DNA of 64,000 bases from Cedecea sp000277545. GTDB taxonomy: Bacteria > Pseudomonadota > Gammaproteobacteria > Enterobacterales > Enterobacteriaceae. The notes under the pieces are model-generated. The model worked only from the letters and a program-made list of their open reading frames with translations. It ran no database searches and was not told the origin of the DNA. The translations under genes and the position numbers were made by a program. The stretch lies in the NCBI GenBank assembly GCA_050847315.1, contig CP193791.1; one strand, 5' to 3'. The first letter of the stretch is position 1; the number at the start of each line of letters is the position of its first letter. Shown one piece after another: positions 30,087-37,697 of the stretch.

Positions 30087-30119
30087 GCAAAAACCCCGAC
30101 CGAAAGGCCGGGGTTTTTT
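30087..30119 (+). terminator. rRNA operon intrinsic terminator
   Basis: CCCCGACC (30094-30101) and GGCCGGGG (30106-30113) pair around a GAAA tetraloop with a single A/C mismatch; flanking A4 and T4 extend the stem into a T6 run ending at 30119. Confidence 0.93.
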
Positions 30120-30148
30120 GCTTTCAGAGATGTGCAAAACAGCATAAA

Positions 30149-30170
30149 AAAGGCCGCGTCCGCGGCCTTT
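30149..30170 (-). terminator. Bidirectional terminator after yhdZ
   Basis: AAAGGCCGCG (30149-30158) pairs perfectly with CGCGGCCTTT (30161-30170). On the minus strand, TTTTTATGC follows, ending yhdZ, whose stop is six bases away. It also backs up the rRNA terminator on the plus strand. Confidence 0.85.
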
Positions 30171-30175
30171 GTCGT

Positions 30176-30934
30176 TTAATGGATAACCTGAGACAAGAAA
30201 GCTCGCGTTCTTTCCGATTTCGGATGGGCAAAAAACTCTTCAGGCGGTGCCTGCTCTACGATCTCTCCACGGTCCATAAAGATAACCCTGTCGGCAACGG
30301 TACGCGCAAACCCCATTTCGTGAGTCACGCACAGCATCGTCATCCCGGATTCGGCCAGGCCAATCATGGTATCCAGCACTTCCTTCACCATTTCCGGGTC
30401 AAGCGCAGACGTCGGTTCATCGAAGAGCATGATTTTAGGCTTCATGCATAGCGAGCGAGCAATGGCCACACGCTGCTGCTGGCCACCGGATATTTGCCCC
30501 GGGAATTTATGCGCATGTTCAGCGATTCGTACTCGTTCGAGATAATGCATCGCCAGCGCTTCCGCTTCTTTCTTCGGCATCTTACGCACCCAAATCGGAG
30601 CCAGGGTGCAGTTCTGCAAGACCGTTAAATGCGGGAACAGGTTAAAGTGCTGAAAGACCATGCCGACTTCGGTACGGACTTTTTCTATATTGCGGAGATC
30701 GTCATTCAACTCTGTGCCGTCAACGACAATACGCCCCTGCTGATGCTCTTCAAGATGGTTAATACAGCGAATAGTCGTTGATTTCCCGGAGCCCGATGGC
30801 CCACACAGCACGATACGCTCACCCTGCTTCACATTGAGATTTATATCTTTTAAAACATGAAATTGCCCGTACCATTTGTTCACATTTTCCAACGTGATCA
30901 TCGTGTCGGCAGCCTGCAGTGTCATTTTACTCAT
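30176..30934 (-). CDS. yhdZ: Amino-acid ABC transporter ATP-binding protein YhdZ
   Basis: A 252-residue ATPase of the polar amino-acid uptake family (GlnQ/AapP type). Walker A GPSGSGKST is at 45-53; the Q-loop, signature SGGQQQRVAIARSL, Walker B IMLFDEPTSALDPE and switch His in CVTHEMGFA are all present. Start 30934 gives the E. coli length; two adjacent ATG codons and an upstream extension are also open. It energises the YhdX/YhdY permease. Confidence 0.95.
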   Translation of the reverse strand: MSKMTLQAADTMITLENVNKWYGQFHVLKDINLNVKQGERIVLCGPSGSGKSTTIRCINHLEEHQQGRIVVDGTELNDDLRNIEKVRTEVGMVFQHFNLFPHLTVLQNCTLAPIWVRKMPKKEAEALAMHYLERVRIAEHAHKFPGQISGGQQQRVAIARSLCMKPKIMLFDEPTSALDPEMVKEVLDTMIGLAESGMTMLCVTHEMGFARTVADRVIFMDRGEIVEQAPPEEFFAHPKSERTRAFLSQVIH

Positions 30935-30942
30935 CATAATCC

Positions 30943-32046
30943 TTAGTGCGGCGTGCGGCCGGTGTGGAAGCGCTTCTCCAGATGCTGGCTGTAGCGCGAC
31001 ATACTGAAACAGAAAATCCAATAGACGATAGCGGCAAAGACATAGCCTTCTGTCGACATCCCCAGCCAGGCCGGATCGACAGTGGCTTGCTGTACGCTAC
31101 TAAACAGATCGAACAGGCCGATGATGATCACCAGACTGGTGTCTTTAAACAGCGCAATAATCGTGTTCACCAGCCCCGGGATCACCAACTTCAGGGCCTG
31201 AGGTAAAATCACCAACCCTTGCATTCTCCAGTAACCAAGCGCCAATGACTCTGCTGCCTCATATTGCCCTTTGGGCAGAGCCTGCAGCCCGCCACGAACC
31301 ACCTCGGCCACATAGGCTGACTGGAATAAAATCACCCCGACCAATGCCCGAATCAGTTTATCGATGGTGGTGCCTTCCGGTAGAAACAGCGGCAGCATCA
31401 CGGAAGACATGAACAGCACCGTGATCAGCGGTACACCTCGCCAAAATTCGATAAACATTATTGAAAGGATTCTCACAACCGGCATGCGCGATCGTCTGCC
31501 CAGTGCCAGCACAATACCCAGCGGCAGGGCGCCTGCGATGCCGACGGAAGCAATGATCAGCGTGAGGGTTAATCCGCCCCAAAGACGAGTCTCCACGCGG
31601 TCCAGCCCCAGGAATCCACCGTACATCAAGACCCAAACGAGGAGCGGATAGGCCACGGCCCAGGCGGCGATATAGCGACCACGGTGAGGAAGCGACTTCC
31701 AGAACATTGCGGCTACGGAAAGTAACCCAATGATCAGTGCAAGGTTGATGCGCCAGCGCAATTCGTGAGGATAAAGTCCATACATAAACTGCCCGAAGCG
31801 GTCGTGGATAAAGACCCAACACGCCCCTTCCTGAGTACAGTCGGCTCTTGTCTCACCGACCCAATTCGCCTGGAAAACCGCCCAGTTCAGAAGCGGAGGG
31901 ATAAGCGTCCACATCAGCCCGAGACAAAGCAGTGTGAGCAGAGTATTCAGCCAGCTGGAGAAGAGATTTTTACGCATCCAGCGCCAGATTCGTTCCGGGT
32001 GGTTAGCTGCCTGGCGGGCGTCGTGCGCCGTTAAAACTTTAGTCAT
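30943..32046 (-). CDS. yhdY: Amino-acid ABC transporter permease YhdY
   Basis: A 367-residue inner-membrane protein (HisM/AapM type) with an N-terminal transmembrane segment, a long periplasmic region with DCTQEGACWVFI, and a C-terminal permease core with the EAA motif (YEAAESLALGYWRMQGLVILPQ). The ATG at 32046 is preferred to 32052 because an AAGGA site lies six bases before it. It lies eight bases before the yhdZ start. Confidence 0.95.
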   Translation of the reverse strand: MTKVLTAHDARQAANHPERIWRWMRKNLFSSWLNTLLTLLCLGLMWTLIPPLLNWAVFQANWVGETRADCTQEGACWVFIHDRFGQFMYGLYPHELRWRINLALIIGLLSVAAMFWKSLPHRGRYIAAWAVAYPLLVWVLMYGGFLGLDRVETRLWGGLTLTLIIASVGIAGALPLGIVLALGRRSRMPVVRILSIMFIEFWRGVPLITVLFMSSVMLPLFLPEGTTIDKLIRALVGVILFQSAYVAEVVRGGLQALPKGQYEAAESLALGYWRMQGLVILPQALKLVIPGLVNTIIALFKDTSLVIIIGLFDLFSSVQQATVDPAWLGMSTEGYVFAAIVYWIFCFSMSRYSQHLEKRFHTGRTPH

Positions 32047-32055
32047 CGACATTCC

Positions 32056-33237
32056 TTAACGCTCGACGAGGGCGATACGGCGGTTATAGACGTTCATCAG
32101 CAGCGAAATAACCAGGCTGATAAGCAAATAAACGGACATCGTGATAGCGATGGTTTCGATAGCCTGGCCCGTTTGGTTAAGCACGCTGCCGGCAAACAAA
32201 GACACCATATCCGGATAACCAATGGCTGCTGCCAGGGAAGAGTTTTTGACGATGTTCAAGTACTGGCTGGTCAACGGCGGAATGATGACTCTCAGCGCCT
32301 GGGGCACAATCACCTGGCGAAGCGTCACCTGCTTAGGCAGACCCAGGGACAAAGCCGCCTCATGCTGGCCAAAGGGGACGGACTGAATACCTGAGCGAAT
32401 GATTTCCGCGATAAAGACCGAGGTGTAAACCGACAGCGCCAGCGTTAAAGCCGCCAGTTCAGGGATAAGTACAATCCCACCGCTGAAGTTGAAACCGTGC
32501 AGAGCTGGAATATCCCAGTGAAGGGCTGCCCCGAAGATCAAATGCGCCAGCAGCGGAAGCACAACGATCAACGCGATCGTCACGGGCCAGGTGCGACGAA
32601 TCTGCCCGGTTCTCATTTGGTGCATTTTGTTATAGCGATACAGGCCAGCAGAAACGATCAGTGCGCACAGAATGGCAACCGCAAATGCCAGCAGACCTTC
32701 CCCCATAATCGGAGCCGGAAGAGACAGCCCGCGATTGCTCAGGTACATCAGGCCAAAGGCATCCAGAGCCTGGCGTGGGCCCGGCAGATTACGCAGCACG
32801 GCAAAGTACCAGAAGAAAATTTGCAGCAGTGGGGGGATGTTGCGAAACGTCTCTATATAAAAGGTAGAGAGTTTACGCACCAGCCAGTTATCAGAGAGGC
32901 GTGCCAGGCCCACAAAGAAGCCGATAAATGTCGCGAATACAATACAGAGAACAGACACCAGCAGGGTATTCAGCAGCCCAACAACAAAGACTTTGCCGTA
33001 GGTATCTCCCTGATCGTAGTCGATCAGATGCTGGACAATGCCAAACCCGGCGGCGCGATCGAGAAAGGCAAAACCGGAGGTAATACCGCGGCTGTCCAGG
33101 TTGGTAATGGTGTTGTGAATCAAATAAACCGCCACGCCAATAACCAAGGCGATGGCGATGATTTGATACAGCCAGGCGCGAACCGAGGGGTTAGAAAAAG
33201 ATAAGTCGGCCTTCACGGCTGGGCGGTGATGACGCAT
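32056..33237 (-). CDS. yhdX: Amino-acid ABC transporter permease YhdX
   Basis: A 393-residue inner-membrane permease (AapQ type), partner of YhdY. Several transmembrane helices and the EAA loop (HEAALSLGLPKQVTLRQVIVPQ) that docks on the ATPase are visible. The ATG at 33237 gives the E. coli length; a TTG two codons earlier is less likely. It follows yhdW after 71 bases. Confidence 0.95.
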   Translation of the reverse strand: MRHHRPAVKADLSFSNPSVRAWLYQIIAIALVIGVAVYLIHNTITNLDSRGITSGFAFLDRAAGFGIVQHLIDYDQGDTYGKVFVVGLLNTLLVSVLCIVFATFIGFFVGLARLSDNWLVRKLSTFYIETFRNIPPLLQIFFWYFAVLRNLPGPRQALDAFGLMYLSNRGLSLPAPIMGEGLLAFAVAILCALIVSAGLYRYNKMHQMRTGQIRRTWPVTIALIVVLPLLAHLIFGAALHWDIPALHGFNFSGGIVLIPELAALTLALSVYTSVFIAEIIRSGIQSVPFGQHEAALSLGLPKQVTLRQVIVPQALRVIIPPLTSQYLNIVKNSSLAAAIGYPDMVSLFAGSVLNQTGQAIETIAITMSVYLLISLVISLLMNVYNRRIALVER

Positions 33238-33308
33238 AAGCAAACCTCAGTAACAGGAACATAAATCTGGGGCACCGCAATGGGCAGTGCCCTGTTCTGG
33301 TATGTCGC

Positions 33309-34334
33309 TTAGCGAACTGGTGGGGCGTACTGAATCCCACCGTTGTTCCACAGGTTGTTCTGGCCGCGTTTGATTTTCAGCGGGCTTTGGGCACCGACGT
33401 TAGTCTCGAAAATCTCAGCGTAGTTACCGACCTGTTTCACGATGTTGTAGGCCCACTTGTTGTCCAGCTTCAGGTCTTTGCCGAAATCACCTTCTTTCCC
33501 TAACAGGTGCGCCATATCCGGCGTGGTCGGGTTGGCGGCCATCTGGTCGACGTTTTTAGAATTAATGCCCATCTCTTCGGCATTCAGCATGGCGAACAGC
33601 GTCCAGCGCACGATGGAGAACCAGTCATCGTCCCCGCGGCGTACAACGGGTCCCAGAGGTTCTTTAGAGATGACTTCTGGCAGCACAAGCCACTCTGCCG
33701 GATTGCTGAGCTTGATGCGCAGGGCGTACAGCTGAGACTGATCTGAGGCCAGAGTATCGCAGCGCCCGGACTCCAGCGCTTTGGCCGACTCGTCTGAACG
33801 GTCAAAGGTGACCGGCGTGTACTTCATCTTATTGGCTTTGAAGTAGTCGGCGACGTTCAGCTCGGTGTCGGTCCCGGCCTGAATACAAACCGTGGCGCCG
33901 TCGAGCTCTTTCGCGCTTTTGAGGCCGGCTTTATTGTGGGTCAGGAAGCCGATACCGTCGTAGTAAGTGACGCCGGTGAACACCATCCCCATGCCCGCGT
34001 CGCGGGAAGAAGTCCAGGTGGTGTTACGGGAAAGAATATCTACCTCACCAGACTGCAGCGCCGTAAAGCGCTCTTTTGCTGTCAGAGGCGTGTATTTGAC
34101 TTTAGAAGCATCGCCGAAGACTGCCGCCGCCACGCCACGGCAAACATCCACATCGATTCCGGTAAACTTGCCGCTGCCGTCAGCGTAAGAAAAGCCCGGC
34201 AGACCATCGCTGATTCCACATTGCACGAAGCCTTTCTTTTTGACGGCATCCAGCGTGGTGCCTGCATGAGCCTGATTAGCCATCGCAAACAGCGTGCCGG
34301 TAGCGACCAGAGTGGCGATCATCATCTTCTTCAT
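33309..34334 (-). CDS. yhdW: Periplasmic amino-acid-binding protein YhdW (intact)
   Basis: A 341-residue solute-binding protein (AapJ type) with a signal peptide of about 24 residues ending NQAHA-G, then LDAVKKKGFVQCGISDGLPGFS and the family-3 binding fold. It captures polar or general L-amino acids for the YhdXYZ membrane complex. The frame is unbroken, whereas K-12 annotations list yhdW as a pseudogene. Expression probably depends on the sigma54 promoter upstream at 34434-34449. Confidence 0.95.
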   Translation of the reverse strand: MKKMMIATLVATGTLFAMANQAHAGTTLDAVKKKGFVQCGISDGLPGFSYADGSGKFTGIDVDVCRGVAAAVFGDASKVKYTPLTAKERFTALQSGEVDILSRNTTWTSSRDAGMGMVFTGVTYYDGIGFLTHNKAGLKSAKELDGATVCIQAGTDTELNVADYFKANKMKYTPVTFDRSDESAKALESGRCDTLASDQSQLYALRIKLSNPAEWLVLPEVISKEPLGPVVRRGDDDWFSIVRWTLFAMLNAEEMGINSKNVDQMAANPTTPDMAHLLGKEGDFGKDLKLDNKWAYNIVKQVGNYAEIFETNVGAQSPLKIKRGQNNLWNNGGIQYAPPVR

Positions 34335-34433
34335 AAATGCATCCTGAGTGGCAAAATTATCGTTATTGGCGAAATGGCATCCGGGAGGTGCCAGATCCGT
34401 ATTCGTGGCAAATGCCCGAGTCATAGTCTTTAA

Positions 34434-34449
34434 AGCAAAGGGGATGCCA
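34434..34449 (-). promoter_or_regulatory. Sigma54-type promoter of yhdWXYZ
   Basis: The minus strand reads TGGCATCCCCTTTGCT, matching the sigma54 consensus TGGCACN5TTGCT with GG and GC exactly 10 bases apart. The predicted start point is about 34423, giving an untranslated leader of about 89 bases before yhdW. E. coli yhdWXYZ is a known member of the NtrC regulon, which fits. Confidence 0.75.
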
Positions 34450-34512
34450 GGTTTTTGCGGGGGCGTCTTATGAAGAAGAAGGCAGGTAGCCATGAAGGTA
34501 TGGGCAAGAAAA

Positions 34513-34549
34513 TGCGCCGAAATAGTGCAGGCCTGCAACTAACGGCGCA
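34513..34549 (-). promoter_or_regulatory. Candidate NtrC enhancer sites
   Basis: 34513-34529 reads TGCGCCGAAATAGTGCA, matching 11 of 13 fixed positions of the NtrC consensus TGCACCN4TGGTGCA. A weaker, one-base-short relative is at 34534-34549 (TGCAAC...GGCGCA). Their centres lie about 98 and 118 bases upstream of the predicted sigma54 start, near the usual NtrC enhancer distance and two helical turns apart. Confidence 0.55.
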
Positions 34550-34593
34550 TTTCAGAGCAAAATGATTCAGGTGTTGCAGGAAGAAGAAACAAA

Positions 34594-34616
34594 AAAGCGC
34601 GAGAGCCTCGCGCTTT
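34594..34616 (-). terminator. Terminator after yhdV
   Basis: AAAGCGCGAG (34594-34603) is perfectly inverted at 34607-34616 with a three-base loop; on the minus strand it runs into TTTTTTGTTTC. It starts 15 bases after the yhdV stop. Confidence 0.9.
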
Positions 34617-34631
34617 GGTCGAGGGGAGAAC

Positions 34632-34853
34632 TTATTTGGTGAGTGCCACGATACCCAGGGCTACGCCTGCCACTGCAGCGGTACCGGCGGCAATCGCGCC
34701 AGCGGTTTCCCAGTTATCCTGAGTGGTGCCTTTCATACAGGTATTGGTGTGCACCAGGCGCCCCTGGTCATCATAGACCGGTACGCAAGGGGAATCGGTC
34801 GCACAGCCAGCCAGAAAAGTAGTGAGCAACGCGACAGCGATGAATTTAGTCAT
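34632..34853 (-). CDS. yhdV: Small outer-membrane lipoprotein YhdV
   Basis: A 73-residue lipoprotein beginning MTKFIAVALL, with lipobox LAGC and acylated Cys17. The mature part has DSPCVPVYDDQGRLV and CMKGT, then a glycine/alanine-rich hydrophobic C-terminus (GAIAAGTAAVAGVALGIV). Function unknown. The ATG at 34853 gives the E. coli length; the frame is open upstream to 34928. In K-12 acrF is its upstream neighbour; here it faces fis. Confidence 0.92.
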   Translation of the reverse strand: MTKFIAVALLTTFLAGCATDSPCVPVYDDQGRLVHTNTCMKGTTQDNWETAGAIAAGTAAVAGVALGIVALTK

Positions 34854-35088
34854 TTTGAACCTCGGTTTTACCAAACGCCGGAACAGGGATTGCTCTCGTA
34901 GGTGCCCATAACGGTACGAAGCTTTCACGGATGCTGCACCGGTGTGAATGTGGCTATTTTACCACTGCGACTCAGACCACAGGATCGGGGAATAATTGCA
35001 AAGCGTGTGAAGTGTAAACAAAGTGAAGGAAAGGGCGATGCAGCGATGAATGATGAGGAAAAACGTCAGATTCGGGGTGTAGAAAAGA
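34854..35088. other. Gene-free junction where K-12 has acrSEF
   Basis: About 235 bases between yhdV and the fis terminator. K-12 carries yhdJ, yhdU, acrS, acrE and acrF here. No coding remnant of a transporter, regulator or methylase is visible on either strand, and there is no repeat or insertion sequence at the join. Confidence 0.6.
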
Positions 35089-35124
35089 GAAAAGGCGCTT
35101 TCCCATGCCGAGTCGCGCCTTTTC
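35089..35124 (-). terminator. Terminator after fis
   Basis: GAAAAGGCGC (35089-35098) pairs perfectly with GCGCCTTTTC (35115-35124) across a 16-base loop; the minus strand continues TCTTTTC. It lies 20 bases beyond the fis stop. Confidence 0.75.
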
Positions 35125-35144
35125 ACAACACTAACTGATTAGTA

Positions 35145-35441
35145 TCAGTTCATGCCGTATTTTTTCAGTTTCTTACGCAGCGTACCGCGGTTGATACCCA
35201 TCATCAGGGCAGCGCGGGTCTGGTTGCCGCGGGTGTATTGCATCACCATGTCCAACAGTGGCTGTTCAACTTCAGCCAGTACCAGCTCATACAGGTCATT
35301 CACATCCTGACCATTCAGTTGAGCAAAATAGTTCTTCAGTGCCTGTTTAACCGAGTCACGCAGGGGCTTTTGAGTTACCTGATCCTGAGAGTTAACGGTG
35401 GAAACGGTCAGTACGTCAGAATTTACGCGTTGTTCGAACAT
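35145..35441 (-). CDS. fis: Nucleoid and rRNA transcription factor Fis
   Basis: A 98-residue Fis beginning [10 protein letters not shown], by eye essentially identical to the E. coli protein. The N-terminal beta-hairpin arms activate Hin-type inversion; the C-terminal helix-turn-helix ([23 protein letters not shown], about 74-96) bends DNA. It activates rRNA P1 promoters such as that at 24316. It is downstream of dusB in one operon whose promoter is at 36470-36498. Confidence 0.98.
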
Positions 35442-35464
35442 AGTTCTGTCAGCTCTTTATTTCA

Positions 35465-36430
35465 TTACGCAAGATTTTCGAAGTATGCCTCCAACGCCTC
35501 CAGCTGTTCGCTGGTATCCTCAATGGCGTTGAATGTGCGCCGAAACTGGTCATCTGGAGCGTGCTCCTGGAGATACCAGGAGACGTGTTTACGAGCAATT
35601 CGGTAACCTTTTACATCGCCATAAAAGCTATGCAGTTCCCGAACGTGCGAGCAAAGTAAGCGCTTCACCTCTGCCAGAGGCAAGGGGGGCAGCAGCTCTC
35701 CAGTGTCCAGATAATGCTGGATTTCCCGAAAGATCCAGGGTCTTCCCTGAGCCGCACGGCCTATCATCAGGGCATCAGCCCCCGTATAGTCAAGTACAGC
35801 TCTGGCTTTAAGCGGGTCAGTAATGTCACCATTCGCGATAATCGGAATGGAAACTTTCTGCTTAACTGCCCGAATGCTGTCGTATTCAGCATCGCCCTGG
35901 AATAAACAGGCGCGTGTGCGTCCATGAATTGTCAGAGCCTGAATCCCACAGTCTTCAGCCAGTTGGGCAATCTCTACACAGTTACGGTGCGCGGGCTCCC
36001 AGCCGGTACGAATTTTCAACGTCACAGGAACATCCACTGCCTTCACTACCGTCGTCACGATGTCCTTTACCAGACTCGGGTACTGTAGAAGCGCTGAACC
36101 TGCCAGCTTACGATTCACCTTTTTTGCCGGACAACCCATATTGATATCAATAATCTGGGCGCCATTAGCCACGTTAATTCGCGCGGCTTCTGCCATCTCT
36201 TCCGGTACGCTGCCGGCAATCTGCACGGTGCGAATACCCGGTTCATCCACATGAACCATGCGTAAACGGGATTTATCGCTCGCCCAAACTTCTGGGTTAG
36301 AGGACATCATCTCGGAAACGGTTAACCCGGCTCCCATCTCGTAGCACAGCGTCCTGAATGGTCTGTCAGTGATGCCAGCCATAGGTGCTGCGATCAGGCG
36401 ATTTCTGAGCTGGTGGTGTCCGATGCGCAT
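35465..36430 (-). CDS. dusB: tRNA-dihydrouridine synthase B
   Basis: A 321-residue flavoenzyme that reduces uridine 17 in the tRNA D-loop using FMN and NADPH. It has a TIM barrel with IDINMGCPAKKVNRKLAGS, where the catalytic acid Cys is near residue 100, and a C-terminal helical RNA-binding domain. It starts with ATGCGCATCGG and is the first gene of the dusB-fis operon; in E. coli its 5' region is needed for fis translation. Confidence 0.97.
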   Translation of the reverse strand: MRIGHHQLRNRLIAAPMAGITDRPFRTLCYEMGAGLTVSEMMSSNPEVWASDKSRLRMVHVDEPGIRTVQIAGSVPEEMAEAARINVANGAQIIDINMGCPAKKVNRKLAGSALLQYPSLVKDIVTTVVKAVDVPVTLKIRTGWEPAHRNCVEIAQLAEDCGIQALTIHGRTRACLFQGDAEYDSIRAVKQKVSIPIIANGDITDPLKARAVLDYTGADALMIGRAAQGRPWIFREIQHYLDTGELLPPLPLAEVKRLLCSHVRELHSFYGDVKGYRIARKHVSWYLQEHAPDDQFRRTFNAIEDTSEQLEALEAYFENLA

Positions 36431-36469
36431 GAGTTAAGAAATGACCATACTGTGCCTGCAAGGCGGCGT

Positions 36470-36498
36470 ATATTACGCATTTTTCACACGAGATGAAA
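36470..36498 (-). promoter_or_regulatory. dusB-fis promoter
   Basis: On the minus strand, TTTCAT (complement of 36493-36498) and TAATAT (complement of 36470-36475) are separated by 17 bases and followed by a GC-rich discriminator (ACGCCGCC), the basis of stringent control. The sequence is nearly identical to the mapped E. coli fis promoter. The predicted start is about 32 bases before the dusB ATG. Confidence 0.85.
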
Positions 36499-36762
36499 GG
36501 CCAAACTTTGAACAATCCTCTGTCACAGATCAATGAAGCGGCAACAAATGCGGCCAGAATACGTAATTCATTCAATTAATCAGATGGTTAGGATTTTTCG
36601 TTTATTTCATGCTGTTTTAAATTTTCCTGAAAGTTAGCAGAAATATGCTGTCCAACAGGCTATTTTTACCAGATAAACCGCTGTTTTTGTGGTCAGTTTT
36701 GGGGTTTTTATGCGAACAATCTCTCATTTTTACATGTGGCTTGATCACTAAAACTGGCTGAA
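36499..36762. other. AT-rich dusB-fis upstream region
   Basis: About 264 bases with no credible gene, AT-rich with many short A and T tracts. In E. coli the matching region carries Fis, IHF and CRP sites. I see a TGTGA half-site on the minus strand (about 36520-36524) but no full palindrome, so specific sites are not claimed. Confidence 0.55.
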
Positions 36763-36794
36763 AACGGCACACGGCCCGATGTCCGTATGCCGTT
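36763..36794 (-). terminator. Terminator after prmA
   Basis: AACGGCA (36763-36769) plus ACGG (36771-36774) pair with CCGT (36783-36786) plus TGCCGTT (36788-36794), with one internal mismatch. On the minus strand the stem ends in CCGTTTTC. It begins seven bases after the prmA stop. Confidence 0.75.
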
Positions 36795-36801
36795 ATTTTG
36801 A

Positions 36802-37686
36802 TCAGCCGTGCTTGCGGCCGGTGATACGGCACCACTCTTCTTTTTCCGCAACCGGGTCAAGCGTGAACTTATCGGCATAAGCTTCACATACCCCTTCGGC
36901 TTGGCTTGCCAGAACGCCGGAAAGGCCAAGTAAACCGCCCTCAACCGGCAGCACGCTGATTAACGGCGATAACTCACGCAAAGGGCCTGCCAGGATGTTA
37001 GCGACCACCACGTCGGCGCTCATGACTTCTGGCTGGTCTTTCGGCAGGTAAAGCTCAAGCCGGTCAGAAACACCGTTACGCTCAGCGTTATCGCGGCTCG
37101 CCTGAATTGCCTGCGGATCGATATCGATGCCGATAGCTTTTGCGGCCCCCAGTTTAAGGGCGGCAATCGCCAGGATCCCGGAGCCGCAACCGAAGTCGAT
37201 CACAGTTTTGCCCGCCAGGTCCAGGCCGTCGAGCCATTCGAGGCACAGCGAGGTGGTTGGATGGGTTCCGGTGCCAAACGCCAGACCCGGGTCGAGCATC
37301 ACGTTCACGGCAGTTTCATCCGGCACATCGCGCCAGCTTGGGCAGATCCACAGGCGGTTGCCGAAGCGCATTGGGTGGAAGTTGTCCATCCATTCGCGCT
37401 CCCAGTCTTTATCTTCCAGCTGTTCCACTTTGTGGTGGAAACCCTGGCCTAACAAAGGGCAGTGCTCGAGGATAGCGGCAACTTCTTCCATGTCGGTTTC
37501 CGCGTCATACAGGCCGATAACGTCGGTATCGCCCCAAAGGCGAGTTTCACCCGGCAGCGGTTCAAAGACCGGCGTGTCGTGGGTGTCCTGGAAGGTGACG
37601 GAAACCGCCCCGCTTTCAATCAGCGCATCGCCTAAGCTTTCAGCGTTGCCGCCGGTGGTGTTAATTTTAAGTTGGATCCATGGCAT
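36802..37686 (-). CDS. prmA: Ribosomal protein L11 methyltransferase
   Basis: A 294-residue SAM-dependent enzyme that trimethylates L11 at its N-terminus and two lysines. An N-terminal substrate-recognition domain (about 1-55) is joined by a linker to a Rossmann methyltransferase domain with VIDFGCGSGILAIAALKLGA (about 163-182) and VVANILAGPL. It is 11 bases downstream of panF, as in E. coli. Confidence 0.97.
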   Translation of the reverse strand: MPWIQLKINTTGGNAESLGDALIESGAVSVTFQDTHDTPVFEPLPGETRLWGDTDVIGLYDAETDMEEVAAILEHCPLLGQGFHHKVEQLEDKDWEREWMDNFHPMRFGNRLWICPSWRDVPDETAVNVMLDPGLAFGTGTHPTTSLCLEWLDGLDLAGKTVIDFGCGSGILAIAALKLGAAKAIGIDIDPQAIQASRDNAERNGVSDRLELYLPKDQPEVMSADVVVANILAGPLRELSPLISVLPVEGGLLGLSGVLASQAEGVCEAYADKFTLDPVAEKEEWCRITGRKHG

Positions 37687-37697
37687 GGCGAAACTCT

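Larger units (their letters stand above)
34335..34593. other. yhdW upstream region
   Basis: This 259-base gene-free stretch between yhdW and the yhdV terminator holds the sigma54 promoter and NtrC-like sites listed separately. An outer inverted repeat AATGCGCCG (34512-34520)/CGGCGCATT (34543-34551) encloses the palindrome TGCAGGCCTGCA. I see no gene here. Confidence 0.6.

Noticed and set aside
33309..34334. Possible yhdW pseudogene as in K-12
   Set aside because: The frame is intact with signal peptide and full-length binding fold.
34352..34410. A second sigma54-like TGGCAC segment nearer to yhdW
   Set aside because: The GG and GC elements are 12 bases apart, not the required 10.
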